A DNA stretch of 30,373 nucleotides from a virus: positions 1 through 30,373 of the IMG/VR virus record IMGVR_UViG_3300005859_000005; one strand, written 5' to 3'. The position numbers were made by a program, and so were the translations under genes. Under the pieces are notes generated by a model that saw nothing but the letters and a program-made list of their open reading frames with translations, had not been told where the DNA came from and made no database searches. Positions 1 through 6,146 of the stretch are shown piece by piece; positions within the stretch are counted from its first letter, which is position 1; each line of letters opens with the position of its first letter.

Positions 1-26
1 ATTGTAAATACAAAGATAAAGATGTC

Positions 27-42
27 TTTAAATTTGTCATAA
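27..42 (+). promoter_or_regulatory. GTC-type viral promoter for the 70-327 gene
   Basis: TTTAAATTTGTCATAA matches the TATA-plus-GTC box known from SIRV1/2 promoters. The GTC is 32 nt before the ATG at 70. The upstream flank (1-26) closely resembles the flank of the promoter at 1563-1578. Confidence 0.8.
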
Positions 43-69
43 GATATATTAAATTTTAAGTGTTTAAAG

Positions 70-327
70 ATGGTCTTAACTAAAAAGATAGAAAAAGTTG
101 AGACATATTTTTGTGAAAAATGTGGTAAAAAATTGCTAGAAAAATTGTCAAACAAAAATAATATAATTTATGATGGATGTGACCATTACATTTGGTATAT
201 TCTTCCATATGATTATTACGAAAAACAACCGACTGTGGAAGGTAAAAAATATGTAGAATGGTTAAAGAAAAATAAAGAAGTCATGGTATATGCTGGAAAA
301 GAGATATATTTTCTAATGAAAAAGTAA
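70..327 (+). CDS. Small zinc-ribbon-like protein (CxxC...CDHYxW), 85 aa
   Basis: No named family is recognised. The protein has a C15-x2-C18 pair followed by C37-D-H39-Y-x-W, a spacing that suggests one zinc site made of three cysteines and a histidine. The remainder is charged and aromatic-rich with no membrane segment. The same C-x2-C plus C-D-H-Y-x-W layout occurs in the gene at 1094-1435, so the two are likely paralogs. The gene has its own GTC promoter and is followed by a T-run near 336-342 that can terminate transcription. Small proteins of this kind near rudivirus genome ends are often early host-takeover or anti-defence factors, but that is inference from position and promoter only. 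Confidence 0.75.
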   Translation: MVLTKKIEKVETYFCEKCGKKLLEKLSNKNNIIYDGCDHYIWYILPYDYYEKQPTVEGKKYVEWLKKNKEVMVYAGKEIYFLMKK

Positions 328-520
328 TTATAGTTTTTTTGTTTCTAATTTTCAAATTCAGAATTCACATATTTACAGTTTCCAATTTCCTAATTTTGGA
401 AAAATTGAAAGTAGTTTTTCTCAGTTTACAATTCAAAATACTAAGCAGGTCAAAAATATAAGATAACGTTAATGACGTTAAAAATAACGAAAAATGCAAA
501 CGTAAAAAAATAGAGATAAA

Positions 521-528
521 TTTATAAA
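521..528 (+). promoter_or_regulatory. Host-type TATA box for the HTH gene (no GTC)
   Basis: TTTATAAA preceded by GATAAA lies 36-43 nt before the ATG at 564. It lacks the GTC found at most promoters here and resembles the element at 1045-1058 (GATAAATTTAAATAGG), so these two genes may form a separate expression class. Confidence 0.5.
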
Positions 529-563
529 GGGAGAATTACATATGTTATATTGGGGATAAAAAG

Positions 564-731
564 ATGAAAGTTGTACAAGTCGGACAAACAAAATATTACA
601 TACAAACAAAAGATGATTTAATAAACTTAGCTCAACAGCTTACAAGACAAGGCTACAATATTTCACAGATAGCAGATTTATTAGGCGTGACAGAAAGAAC
701 TGTTAAAAGATATTTGTCCGATTGTTGGTAA
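564..731 (+). CDS. 55-aa helix-turn-helix DNA-binding protein
   Basis: The reading frame runs from ATG 564 to TAA 729-731. Residues 32-53 (NISQIADLLGVTERTVKRYL) form a clear helix-turn-helix of the resolvase/HTH_23 type, with the turn at L-G-V and a recognition helix starting T-E-R-T. The N-terminal 25 residues look like a short beta/alpha dimerisation arm ending in a helix. Small HTH proteins of about 55 residues are a recognised conserved rudivirus family, and I believe this is a member. It is expected to be a transcription regulator of viral or host genes. It is the only HTH gene in the left region and is driven by a promoter without the GTC trinucleotide, compatible with early expression by unmodified host machinery (inference). 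A GGGGAT stretch sits 9 nt before the start. Confidence 0.85.
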   Translation: MKVVQVGQTKYYIQTKDDLINLAQQLTRQGYNISQIADLLGVTERTVKRYLSDCW

Positions 732-910
732 GTTAGTAAGTTTTTTATTTTCCAAATTTCAAGTTACCAATTTTTTATTTTCTCATTCTACTTTTTCTTT
801 GTTTTTAATTTACAATATAGCCCAGATTATGGTCAATTTTTCTCCTTTTTGGAATAGGAATACAGTAAAGTCAGAAATTCAAATGTTGCATGCAGATGTG
901 GGTTGCAAGG

Positions 911-927
911 TTGCGAAAAGTTCGCAA
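911..927. repeat. Perfect inverted repeat TTGCGAA-AAG-TTCGCAA
   Basis: Seven-base arms flank a 3-nt loop. It is relatively G/C-rich for this genome and lies between the HTH gene and the zinc-ribbon-like gene. It could be an operator or an RNA hairpin. Confidence 0.6.
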
Positions 928-956
928 ATTGTGAGAGAAATGAAAAATGCTAATTA

Positions 957-982
957 GCAATATGAGCAATATGAGCAATGAG
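957..982. repeat. Short tandem repeat, unit GCAATATGA
   Basis: Two exact copies of GCAATATGA (957-965, 966-974) are followed by a partial third, GCAATGAG. Confidence 0.7.
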
Positions 983-1050
983 AAAATCAAAGTTGAAAAG
1001 TTGAAAGATGAAAATAACGAGAGATAGAAAGATAAAAAGATAAAGATAAA

Positions 1051-1058
1051 TTTAAATA
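1051..1058 (+). promoter_or_regulatory. Host-type TATA box for the 1094-1435 gene
   Basis: TTTAAATA, preceded by GATAAA and followed by GG, resembles the element before the HTH gene. There is no GTC downstream of it. It lies 36-43 nt before the ATG at 1094. Confidence 0.45.
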
Positions 1059-1093
1059 GGAGAAGAGGGATAAATAATAATGGGGATGGGAAA

Positions 1094-1435
1094 ATGAGTA
1101 AAGGAGAAAATGACGAAATAATAATAAAGGAAAAAAGTATTGATAATTCTAGTTATAGATTCAGAAGAGAAATTTACTGTCCAAAATGCCATTGGAGGCT
1201 AATGTCGGCACGTGTTTATATTGATTTAGGAACGCTTGTGATTGATGAAAAATGGGATTGCGATCATTATTATTGGGATATATCGTGGTGTGACCCTAAT
1301 AATTTTGACCCTGATTATTGGAAGTGTAAGCTAATGAAACCGTTATTCGACGAATTAGGGGATAGGATTGTCCTTGTTGTTAGTGCATCAGACGGTTATT
1401 ATTTACTTGTTAAACAGAAGACAAAAAGGAAATAA
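1094..1435 (+). CDS. Zinc-ribbon-like protein (CxxC...CDHYYW), 113 aa
   Basis: No named family is recognised. C29-P-K-C32 and C56-D-H58-Y-Y-W reproduce the motif of the 85-residue protein at 70-327, with two further cysteines at 66 and 78. The first 25 residues are charged and probably flexible; the C-terminus is a beta-rich stretch ending in basic residues (KQKTKRK). A soluble single-domain zinc protein is the best reading. ATG 1094 was chosen because an upstream ATG at 1080 opens only a five-codon frame (MGMGK) whose TGA overlaps this start, which might couple translation. Function is unknown; a nucleic-acid- or protein-binding role is inference from the basic tail and zinc site. Confidence 0.75.
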   Translation: MSKGENDEIIIKEKSIDNSSYRFRREIYCPKCHWRLMSARVYIDLGTLVIDEKWDCDHYYWDISWCDPNNFDPDYWKCKLMKPLFDELGDRIVLVVSASDGYYLLVKQKTKRK

Positions 1436-1562
1436 TATAGTTATAAGAAATAATATTTTTTATTTTCTTAATTTTTAGTTCTAATTCTATCAATAATTTT
1501 TCTCAATTTACAAATATTAATAAAAAGTTAAAGAAAATTGTAAATGTAAAGGTAAAGAAGGT

Positions 1563-1578
1563 TTTAAATTTGTCATAA
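1563..1578 (+). promoter_or_regulatory. GTC-type viral promoter for the 1608-2060 gene
   Basis: TTTAAATTTGTCATAA. Together with its upstream flank (1537-1578) it matches window positions 1-42 at 36 of 42 bases. A strong Shine-Dalgarno sequence, AGGAGG, follows at 1594-1599. Confidence 0.8.
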
Positions 1579-1607
1579 TTTCTATATTCTTTTAGGAGGA
1601 AAAGAAA

Positions 1608-2060
1608 ATGTTGGATTTATCAAAAATAAATGAAATAATTAATCAATTAGAAATACTAAAATGTGAAATTATGGAATTACAAGAACAGATAGAAAATCCA
1701 GAATATATAAAACTTAAACAATATTTATTCGAAAATTTGGCTCAAGTTACGAATGACAAGTATATTGGTTCTGTGATTTTTATCGATAATAATAATGTTA
1801 AATATATAACTTTAAATGACTTAGATTCAGGTGATTTTAATTACATTATCTATAATAATAAGGCATATGATTGGTATAAACGTGAATTTTATGATGGTAA
1901 ACTTGTTATATATTATACCGAAGAATATAACATTCCAGAGAATATTATCATGATACTAAAAACAATTCCAGAATCTATTATCAGTAATGCAAAATATTCA
2001 CATTTTAAATTATATTGCCTTTTGAAAAAAAATTATAAATTTGAATTTGTTAAGGTATAA
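1608..2060 (+). CDS. Hypothetical protein, 150 aa, N-terminal coiled coil
   Basis: Not recognised. Residues 1-30 form an amphipathic helix with heptad-like leucine/isoleucine spacing (INEIINQLEILKCEIMELQEQ), suggesting dimerisation. The rest is a mixed alpha/beta, aromatic- and Asn-rich domain without signal peptide or membrane segment. It has its own GTC promoter and one of the best ribosome-binding sites in the window (AGGAGG, 8 nt before ATG), implying strong translation. It stands alone between T-rich gaps. Function is unknown; its class (small, single-gene unit with viral promoter in the accessory region) is shared with its neighbours. Confidence 0.75.
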   Translation: MLDLSKINEIINQLEILKCEIMELQEQIENPEYIKLKQYLFENLAQVTNDKYIGSVIFIDNNNVKYITLNDLDSGDFNYIIYNNKAYDWYKREFYDGKLVIYYTEEYNIPENIIMILKTIPESIISNAKYSHFKLYCLLKKNYKFEFVKV

Positions 2061-2102
2061 TGTCATTTTTTTGTAATTTTGAAATTTAATGTTAAAAATG
2101 TT

Positions 2103-2118
2103 TTTAAATTTGTCCTAA
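2103..2118 (+). promoter_or_regulatory. GTC-type viral promoter for the 2155-2550 gene
   Basis: TTTAAATTTGTCCTAA, the GTCCTAA variant of the box. The ATG follows at 2155, with purine-rich sequence (AAGAGGGGA) between. Confidence 0.8.
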
Positions 2119-2154
2119 GGGATAAAAGGGTTTAAGAGGGGATTAGAGATAATT

Positions 2155-2550
2155 ATGGATGAAAAGTTTATAACATCATTAAAATTAAAACGGAAAACAT
2201 TAATACCAGATTCTGTTTATTCACAACAATTTATATCATCTTTCTTTTTCAATTTTATCGATAATGAGGATAATTATATTGTTCTAACATTTTTTATGAA
2301 AAATGTATTTAGAATATACTTAGATGTCTGGAGAAAACGGGATGAATTTATCGAATATCTGAGAAAGTTTAAGAATGAATTTGAGGATACATATAACTAT
2401 TATCAAAAGCTTCTATTTACTACAAAACAAAATATATTCGAGAAAACTGGAGCCATAGCATGTTTTTTTACTTTTGATGATGATTTAAGAGAAATTTTAA
2501 CAGTATATGTTAATGAATTATTTTGTAATTTTATTGAAAAGCTAAAATAA
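2155..2550 (+). CDS. Hypothetical protein, 131 aa
   Basis: Not recognised. The protein is soluble and mixed alpha/beta, unusually rich in phenylalanine (SSFFFNFIDNED, FFTFDDD), with a central helix of alternating acidic and basic residues (WRKRDEFIEYLRKFKNEFEDTY). Two FxF-D-DxD/E-like acidic patches (around 35-40 and 105-110) are visible, but I cannot assign them to a catalytic site. Single gene, own GTC promoter, purine-rich leader GAGGGGA. It lies in the left accessory cluster, where each gene has a separate promoter. A role in host takeover or defence evasion would be guesswork. Confidence 0.72.
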   Translation: MDEKFITSLKLKRKTLIPDSVYSQQFISSFFFNFIDNEDNYIVLTFFMKNVFRIYLDVWRKRDEFIEYLRKFKNEFEDTYNYYQKLLFTTKQNIFEKTGAIACFFTFDDDLREILTVYVNELFCNFIEKLK

Positions 2551-2582
2551 AGAAAAAATTATGGCAAAAAGATAAAGATGTT

Positions 2583-2598
2583 TTTAAATTTGTCCTAA
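2583..2598 (+). promoter_or_regulatory. GTC-type viral promoter for the 2628-3338 unit
   Basis: TTTAAATTTGTCCTAA preceded by AAAAGATAAAGATG, the extended upstream motif shared with the promoters at 27-42 and 3711-3726. Confidence 0.8.
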
Positions 2599-2627
2599 AG
2601 AATATACATTTTTAGGTTGATAAAAAG

Positions 2628-3191
2628 ATGGGAAATTTAAGAGTTCAAGTTCAATATAAAGATGGGAAATACCCTTACTTTTTCGATAAGGAGTTAAATA
2701 TAACTGGAATAGGTTCTAGAAATAAAGGTAGAGTTATTTATACGAGCGGGAAATTGGTTAAAGAAGAAAATGGGAAAAGTTATATTGATTTTGAACAGAT
2801 TAGTCCAATAGTTGTTAAACTACAAAATGCTAAAATAACGGTTACACAGTTAGGAACTTTAGTAATAAAACCAGAAGAAGGTTCAACACTTTATGTTGTA
2901 GAAATTCCAGGCGGATATAGGGGAAGTCCTACTACTGAAATTTTATATGGAGATTGCCAGAAGACTAGTATATTAATGTCTCCTGCTGGAAGTTTAGGCG
3001 TTATAGAACATCTTTGGTGTAATGGGAATAGTGAATTTTTGTACAGTATTTCTGGTAGAACTAGGACTGCTGGATTTGGAAGTCTTGTCGATTTATTTGG
3101 AGAAAATTTGAATGGGCGGATAGTAATAAGAGATGGAAATGTTAAGATAACTTATGATAAGGAATTAGATAAATTGTTAGATGATTCTTAA
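2628..3191 (+). CDS. Hypothetical beta-rich protein, 187 aa
   Basis: Not recognised by family. It is rich in glycine, valine and threonine with alternating hydrophobic residues (KLQNAKITVTQLGTLVIKP, GRIVIRDGNVKITYD), indicating a beta-sandwich or beta-barrel. Two cysteines (around residues 109 and 131) and a central Gly/Pro-rich loop (EIPGGYRGSP) are notable. There is no signal peptide or transmembrane helix. It begins a two-gene unit with the 44-codon gene 12 nt downstream. The glycine-rich composition differs from its lysine/asparagine-rich neighbours, suggesting a folded, possibly secreted or structural protein; this is inference. Start ATG 2628 lies 30 nt after the promoter box. Confidence 0.75.
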   Translation: MGNLRVQVQYKDGKYPYFFDKELNITGIGSRNKGRVIYTSGKLVKEENGKSYIDFEQISPIVVKLQNAKITVTQLGTLVIKPEEGSTLYVVEIPGGYRGSPTTEILYGDCQKTSILMSPAGSLGVIEHLWCNGNSEFLYSISGRTRTAGFGSLVDLFGENLNGRIVIRDGNVKITYDKELDKLLDDS

Positions 3192-3203
3192 AGAGGGATA
3201 AAA

Positions 3204-3338
3204 ATGGAAATAAAGATAATTTGTTGGGGAAAAGGTGGAGGATTAGTTTATTGGGCAGAAAATTACGAAGAAGAAAGAAAAATTACGGAATATTGTAAAA
3301 AGGAAGGTTTCGAAATTGAATACGAAATAAAACCGTAA
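3204..3338 (+). CDS. Small hypothetical protein, 44 aa
   Basis: The frame from ATG 3204 to TAA 3336-3338 encodes MEIKIICWGKGGG... with a beta strand, a KGGG loop and an acidic amphipathic helix (YEEERKITEYCKK), ending in a second strand (EIEYEIKP). It follows the 187-residue gene by 12 nt with a purine-rich site (AAAGAGGGAT) in the gap, so it is likely co-translated. The compact beta-alpha-beta layout and good ribosome-binding site argue that it is real despite its length. Function unknown. Confidence 0.6.
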   Translation: MEIKIICWGKGGGLVYWAENYEEERKITEYCKKEGFEIEYEIKP

Positions 3339-3346
3339 GTTAAATG

Positions 3347-3358
3347 TTCTTTTTTTCT
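3347..3358 (+). terminator. T-run terminator after the 2628-3338 unit
   Basis: TTCTTTTTTTCT on the sense strand 9 nt past the stop codon, followed by a second T-run near 3364-3371. U-tract termination without a hairpin is usual in archaea. Confidence 0.5.
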
Positions 3359-3386
3359 ATACCTATTTTTTATCTTCCTGAAAAGA

Positions 3387-3402
3387 TATATATTTGTCAT
3401 AA
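3387..3402 (+). promoter_or_regulatory. GTC-type viral promoter for the 3432-3617 gene
   Basis: TATATATTTGTCATAA, the TATATA variant of the box, 30 nt before the ATG at 3432. It supports this short gene as real. Confidence 0.75.
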
Positions 3403-3431
3403 TTTTTCAATTAATTTGGGATGATGAGAAA

Positions 3432-3617
3432 ATGGTTCTGACCGAGGAACAAAAAGAAATTTTAGAAAGAATGTATAATAGAACAGATTACATTATCCGA
3501 AAATATAAAGAATATTTAGATGCATTATCTGAATTTGATAAAACTGGTATATTGAAAATTCATGGGAAAGTTCTTTATGTAAGAAAATACAATAATCAAG
3601 AAAATGAAAATATGTAA
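3432..3617 (+). CDS. Small helical hypothetical protein, 61 aa
   Basis: Not recognised. Residues 4-36 form a long charged helix (EEQKEILERMYNRTDYIIRK) followed by a short beta hairpin (GILKIHGKVLYVRKY) and a disordered tail. Its first four residues, MVLT, equal those of the 70-327 protein, but no further similarity is evident. The GTC promoter at 3387-3402 and a T-run after the stop delimit a single-gene unit. Possibly a small DNA- or protein-binding factor; function unknown. Confidence 0.65.
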   Translation: MVLTEEQKEILERMYNRTDYIIRKYKEYLDALSEFDKTGILKIHGKVLYVRKYNNQENENM

Positions 3618-3710
3618 TTTTGTTTTCTTTTTTTATGTCAAATTTTTCTCTTGTTTGTTATAATATTACAAATGCTTAAAAAAATTTTGAATTCGAAAGA
3701 TAAAGAGGGT

Positions 3711-3726
3711 TTTATATTTGTCCTAA
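3711..3726 (+). promoter_or_regulatory. GTC-type viral promoter for the 3758-5037 operon
   Basis: TTTATATTTGTCCTAA preceded by AAAGATAAAGAGGG. The ATG follows at 3758 after AGGGGCG. Confidence 0.8.
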
Positions 3727-3757
3727 AAAATATGTAATTTTAGGGGCGAAAAAGCCC

Positions 3758-4486
3758 ATGACACAAGAAACCCAAGATAGGAAGTTTGAGATAAAGACAA
3801 TAAAAGAAGTAAAATATCTTCCTAATGTTTTCCAACTAAGACATCAAAATGGACAAATATCTACAATAACTACAAGTTATGGAGATTTTATAGATTGTAG
3901 ACCGAAAGAAGACAAGTTTTTTGGATGTCTTGAACTAAGAGATTATGAACTTAAGAGAACAAAAAATGTATATTATGTTCCTGGGATTCCGATATTCTAT
4001 ATAACATTTGAGAAAAGTTTATTCCAAAGTAAAAAACATGTAGAACCTATTGTTACAACAATTTTAACAAATTTTGGACTAATTGATAGAAATTTATTAA
4101 TTACATATACTGGACATGAAATACAAATGTATTCAAGATTCCATAAAGCACAATTACATGAATTTCCATTAATTCATGTCCATAAAAATTTAGAATTTTA
4201 CGAAGTTCCAAAAGCAGACCCTAAAGTTGAATATGACTTTGAGGACACAGACACAATAACAATCTATGATTATGAAATTAAATTTCCAGACATAGTTATG
4301 GTCTCGGAATTATATTCGGAGCCAGGGAAAGCATATCTAGTGTATCCAGAGAATAATATGGAAATAATTGTAACATCTTCCAAAAATGAAGGATTTACAA
4401 TTATGTTACATAAAGATAAATATTATCTTATAACTCATCCAGAAATAGAAGAAGAAAATGAAGGTGAAATGAATGGGAATTCTTGA
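3758..4486 (+). CDS. Hypothetical protein, 242 aa
   Basis: Not recognised. The protein is soluble and beta-rich, with recurring strands (FQLRHQNGQISTITTSYGDF, KAYLVYPENNMEIIVTSS, EGFTIMLHKDKYYLITH) that may represent two related beta domains, joined by an acidic linker around residues 150-170 (KADPKVEYDFEDTDTI), and an acidic C-terminal tail. No catalytic signature is seen. It is the first gene of a three-gene operon: its last 14 nt overlap the 4473-4787 gene, and the 4807-5037 gene follows. Overlap implies translational coupling, so the three products may act together, but the function cannot be read from the sequence. Confidence 0.75.
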   Translation: MTQETQDRKFEIKTIKEVKYLPNVFQLRHQNGQISTITTSYGDFIDCRPKEDKFFGCLELRDYELKRTKNVYYVPGIPIFYITFEKSLFQSKKHVEPIVTTILTNFGLIDRNLLITYTGHEIQMYSRFHKAQLHEFPLIHVHKNLEFYEVPKADPKVEYDFEDTDTITIYDYEIKFPDIVMVSELYSEPGKAYLVYPENNMEIIVTSSKNEGFTIMLHKDKYYLITHPEIEEENEGEMNGNS

Positions 4487-4787
4487 TGGAGATGACGATT
4501 TACTTGGAGATATAACAATAAAAAAACACAAAAATTATTTCGAAATTATATTTACTAAGAGTTACAGATGTAGGATTTCAGATTATAAAGAAAATTATTG
4601 TTTAGTAGAACATATAAATAACGACAGCCTTTCTAATGTTTATTTTATTAATTATGAAGATTTAAAAGTAAAAAATCTTGAAGAATTATTTTGTTTATTA
4701 ATAAAAGAACCTAATAAAATGATAAAAGTATTAACAGAGAATGATTTATCAATAGACAAATTTATTATAAAATATTATAAAGATTAA
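4473..4787 (+). CDS. Hypothetical protein, 104 aa
   Basis: Not recognised. It starts inside the end of the preceding gene (ATG 4473, upstream TGA at 4484-4486). The N-terminus is acidic (LDGDDDLLGDI), followed by beta strands (YFEIIFTKSYRCRISDY) and C-terminal helices (EELFCLLIKEPNKMIKVL). Two or three cysteines are present without zinc spacing. Being the middle gene of an overlapping operon, it is likely produced in fixed ratio with its partner. Function unknown. Confidence 0.7.
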   Translation: MGILDGDDDLLGDITIKKHKNYFEIIFTKSYRCRISDYKENYCLVEHINNDSLSNVYFINYEDLKVKNLEELFCLLIKEPNKMIKVLTENDLSIDKFIIKYYKD

Positions 4788-4806
4788 TTCTTTTTTAGGT
4801 GAGATT

Positions 4807-5037
4807 ATGATAGAAAAAGATGAAAATGGTTATCATTTAATTTATGGTCACGGAAAGATAGATTTAGGAACTGATTTACAAAAAACTATTGATAATATAC
4901 TTGAATTATTGATTAAATTGAGAGAAACAGAGAAATTATTAAATGAACTTAAGATTAGTGATATAGATGTAATAGATATAAAACATATGATAGAATTTTA
5001 TAGCTTTGTTTTATTAGAAATTTATAAGAGTTTATAA
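4807..5037 (+). CDS. Small helical hypothetical protein, 76 aa
   Basis: Not recognised. A short N-terminal beta hairpin (GYHLIYGHGKIDLG) precedes two amphipathic helices with leucine/isoleucine heptads (LQKTIDNILELLIKLRETEKLLNEL), suggesting a helical hairpin or coiled-coil dimer. It is the last gene of the 3758 operon, 19 nt after the preceding stop, with AGGTGA 5 nt before the ATG. A T-run terminator follows. Confidence 0.7.
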   Translation: MIEKDENGYHLIYGHGKIDLGTDLQKTIDNILELLIKLRETEKLLNELKISDIDVIDIKHMIEFYSFVLLEIYKSL

Positions 5038-5043
5038 ATCTAA

Positions 5044-5056
5044 TTTTCTTTTTTTC
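5044..5056 (+). terminator. T-run terminator of the 3758-5037 operon
   Basis: TTTTCTTTTTTTC lies immediately after the last stop codon of the operon and before the next GTC promoter. Confidence 0.5.
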
Positions 5057-5085
5057 TGAAATTTGGAAATTATATTATTAAGCAA

Positions 5086-5101
5086 TTTTTTAATTGTCAT
5101 T
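5086..5101 (+). promoter_or_regulatory. GTC-type viral promoter for the 5117-5311 gene
   Basis: TTTTTTAATTGTCATT carries the GTCAT core with a weaker TATA half. It is followed 16 nt later by the ATG at 5117, so the leader must be very short or absent. Confidence 0.6.
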
Positions 5102-5116
5102 TCCTAACTTTAGTTC

Positions 5117-5311
5117 ATGGAATGTGAAATATGGAAATATTTTATTAGTGGAAAAACTCATGACCTTTATGGACTAATAATTCTCTTTATCCTATCTTTT
5201 ATTCTTTATTTTTCAGTTCAAAATGAGTTTCTGAAATTGATTATAGTTTTTCAACTTATAATTATAACTGGAATTTTTGTAGATTTATGGTCTCATTGTT
5301 TTCATCATTAA
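5117..5311 (+). CDS. Small two-helix membrane protein, 64 aa
   Basis: Two hydrophobic segments, roughly residues 17-34 (LYGLIILFILSFILYFSV) and 38-56 (FLKLIIVFQLIIITGIFV), are joined by a short polar turn. The N-terminal 15 residues contain a cysteine and lysines; the tail is WSHCFHH with Cys and three His that could bind metal. It is a predicted membrane hairpin. No homolog is recognised. The GTC promoter upstream supports expression. Candidates for its role include membrane remodelling, superinfection exclusion or egress, all inference. It is not recognisably the SIRV2 pyramid protein P98. Confidence 0.65.
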   Translation: MECEIWKYFISGKTHDLYGLIILFILSFILYFSVQNEFLKLIIVFQLIIITGIFVDLWSHCFHH

Positions 5312-5333
5312 AAAAACAAAAAAATAGATTAGT

Positions 5334-6044
5334 TTAAAATATCTTTTTTAATCTATCTACAATTTTTTCTATATCTTTTACGAACGATTTTACAGTACTT
5401 ACATCACTTTCTGGAAGTTCTAATATTAGTCTTTGCGTAACAATTTGTTCTAGATTATCAACTAAAAATTGATAGCTTTGGATAATGTAAGGGTCTGGAG
5501 GATAATTTACATAAATTCCAGTCTGATATTCATATTCAATAATTTCTGTAAAGTCATAAACTACAGTAAATAGATTCTGATTTAATGGAGTTACTTCCAA
5601 TAATTGTCCAGACAAACTTTGTAGACCAATAAAACCATATTCTGGAGCTATAATTACAGAGTTTGGCGGAATTTGAAAAACAAAAGCTATAGTTCTATTG
5701 TCCAATTTATTCCTTACAATTGCTAAAGAATAAAGTGGAATATTTTGCAAATTAGTTATAAAGTTTGACAAGTCATTGGCAAAATAAACTTCTGCAAAAG
5801 CATTTCCGAATAAATAGTTTGGAATTGTATAAGTCTGACCATTTAACGTTATTTCTGCCCCTCTGAGAAGTGATACAAGTATTGGGGAATTTGTTTTGTT
5901 TTGCATTATCCAATCTACTCTTCCTTGTGATTGATTGTATGTATAATATAGAGCCAATTTTTCATTTTGCCATAATAAGTTTGCATTTTGTGGTATAGAT
6001 GTATTTACTTTAATTTGTTTTATATCTGTATATGTCTTTCTCAT
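5334..6044 (-). CDS. Hypothetical beta-rich protein, 236 aa
   Basis: Not recognised. The body (residues about 20-180) is a series of beta strands with Asn/Gln/Tyr-rich composition (NEKLALYYTYNQSQGRVDWIMQNKTNSP, AEITLNGQTYTIPNYLF, RTIAFVFQIPPNSVII) of the kind seen in extracellular archaeal virus proteins. The C-terminus is helical and ends in an amphipathic helix (KSFVKDIEKIVDRLKKIF). No signal peptide is visible. The composition resembles the P564-like and beta-solenoid proteins more than the Lys-rich accessory proteins, so it may be a virion or surface-binding protein (inference). It has its own divergent GTC promoter at 6067-6082 and ends 22 nt from the opposing 5117-5311 gene. Confidence 0.72.
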   Translation of the reverse strand: MRKTYTDIKQIKVNTSIPQNANLLWQNEKLALYYTYNQSQGRVDWIMQNKTNSPILVSLLRGAEITLNGQTYTIPNYLFGNAFAEVYFANDLSNFITNLQNIPLYSLAIVRNKLDNRTIAFVFQIPPNSVIIAPEYGFIGLQSLSGQLLEVTPLNQNLFTVVYDFTEIIEYEYQTGIYVNYPPDPYIIQSYQFLVDNLEQIVTQRLILELPESDVSTVKSFVKDIEKIVDRLKKIF

Positions 6045-6066
6045 TTTAGTTCAAATTAAGATTAAA

Positions 6067-6082
6067 TTATGACATTTAAAAA
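6067..6082 (-). promoter_or_regulatory. GTC-type viral promoter for the 5334-6044 gene
   Basis: On the minus strand this reads TTTTTAAATGTCATAA. It forms a divergent pair with the plus-strand box at 6108-6123, 25 nt apart. Confidence 0.75.
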
Positions 6083-6107
6083 ACTTGAAAGTAAGGTTAA
6101 AAATATT

Positions 6108-6123
6108 TTTAAATATGTCATAT
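6108..6123 (+). promoter_or_regulatory. GTC-type viral promoter for the 6147-6668 gene
   Basis: TTTAAATATGTCATAT, 24 nt before the ATG at 6147. Confidence 0.75.
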
Positions 6124-6146
6124 TTCTAAACAGAATATGATTAGAT

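Larger units (their letters stand above)
732..1093. other. Gene-free stretch with hairpin and short tandem repeats
   Basis: No credible coding frame is seen. It begins with T-rich sequence after the HTH gene, then holds a perfect 7-bp inverted repeat at 911-927, a 9-nt tandem repeat at 957-982, and purine-rich sequence (AACGAGAGATAGAAAGATAA) leading to the TATA box at 1051-1058. It could hold operators for the neighbouring HTH protein (inference). Confidence 0.5.

Noticed and set aside
1080-1097. Five-codon frame MGMGK before the 1094 gene
   Set aside because: Too short to be called a gene; noted only as a possible coupling leader.
1-5311. Known rudivirus anti-CRISPR families (AcrID1, ring-nuclease AcrIII-1)
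   Set aside because: None of the small proteins matches these families as I remember them, so no anti-CRISPR label is given.
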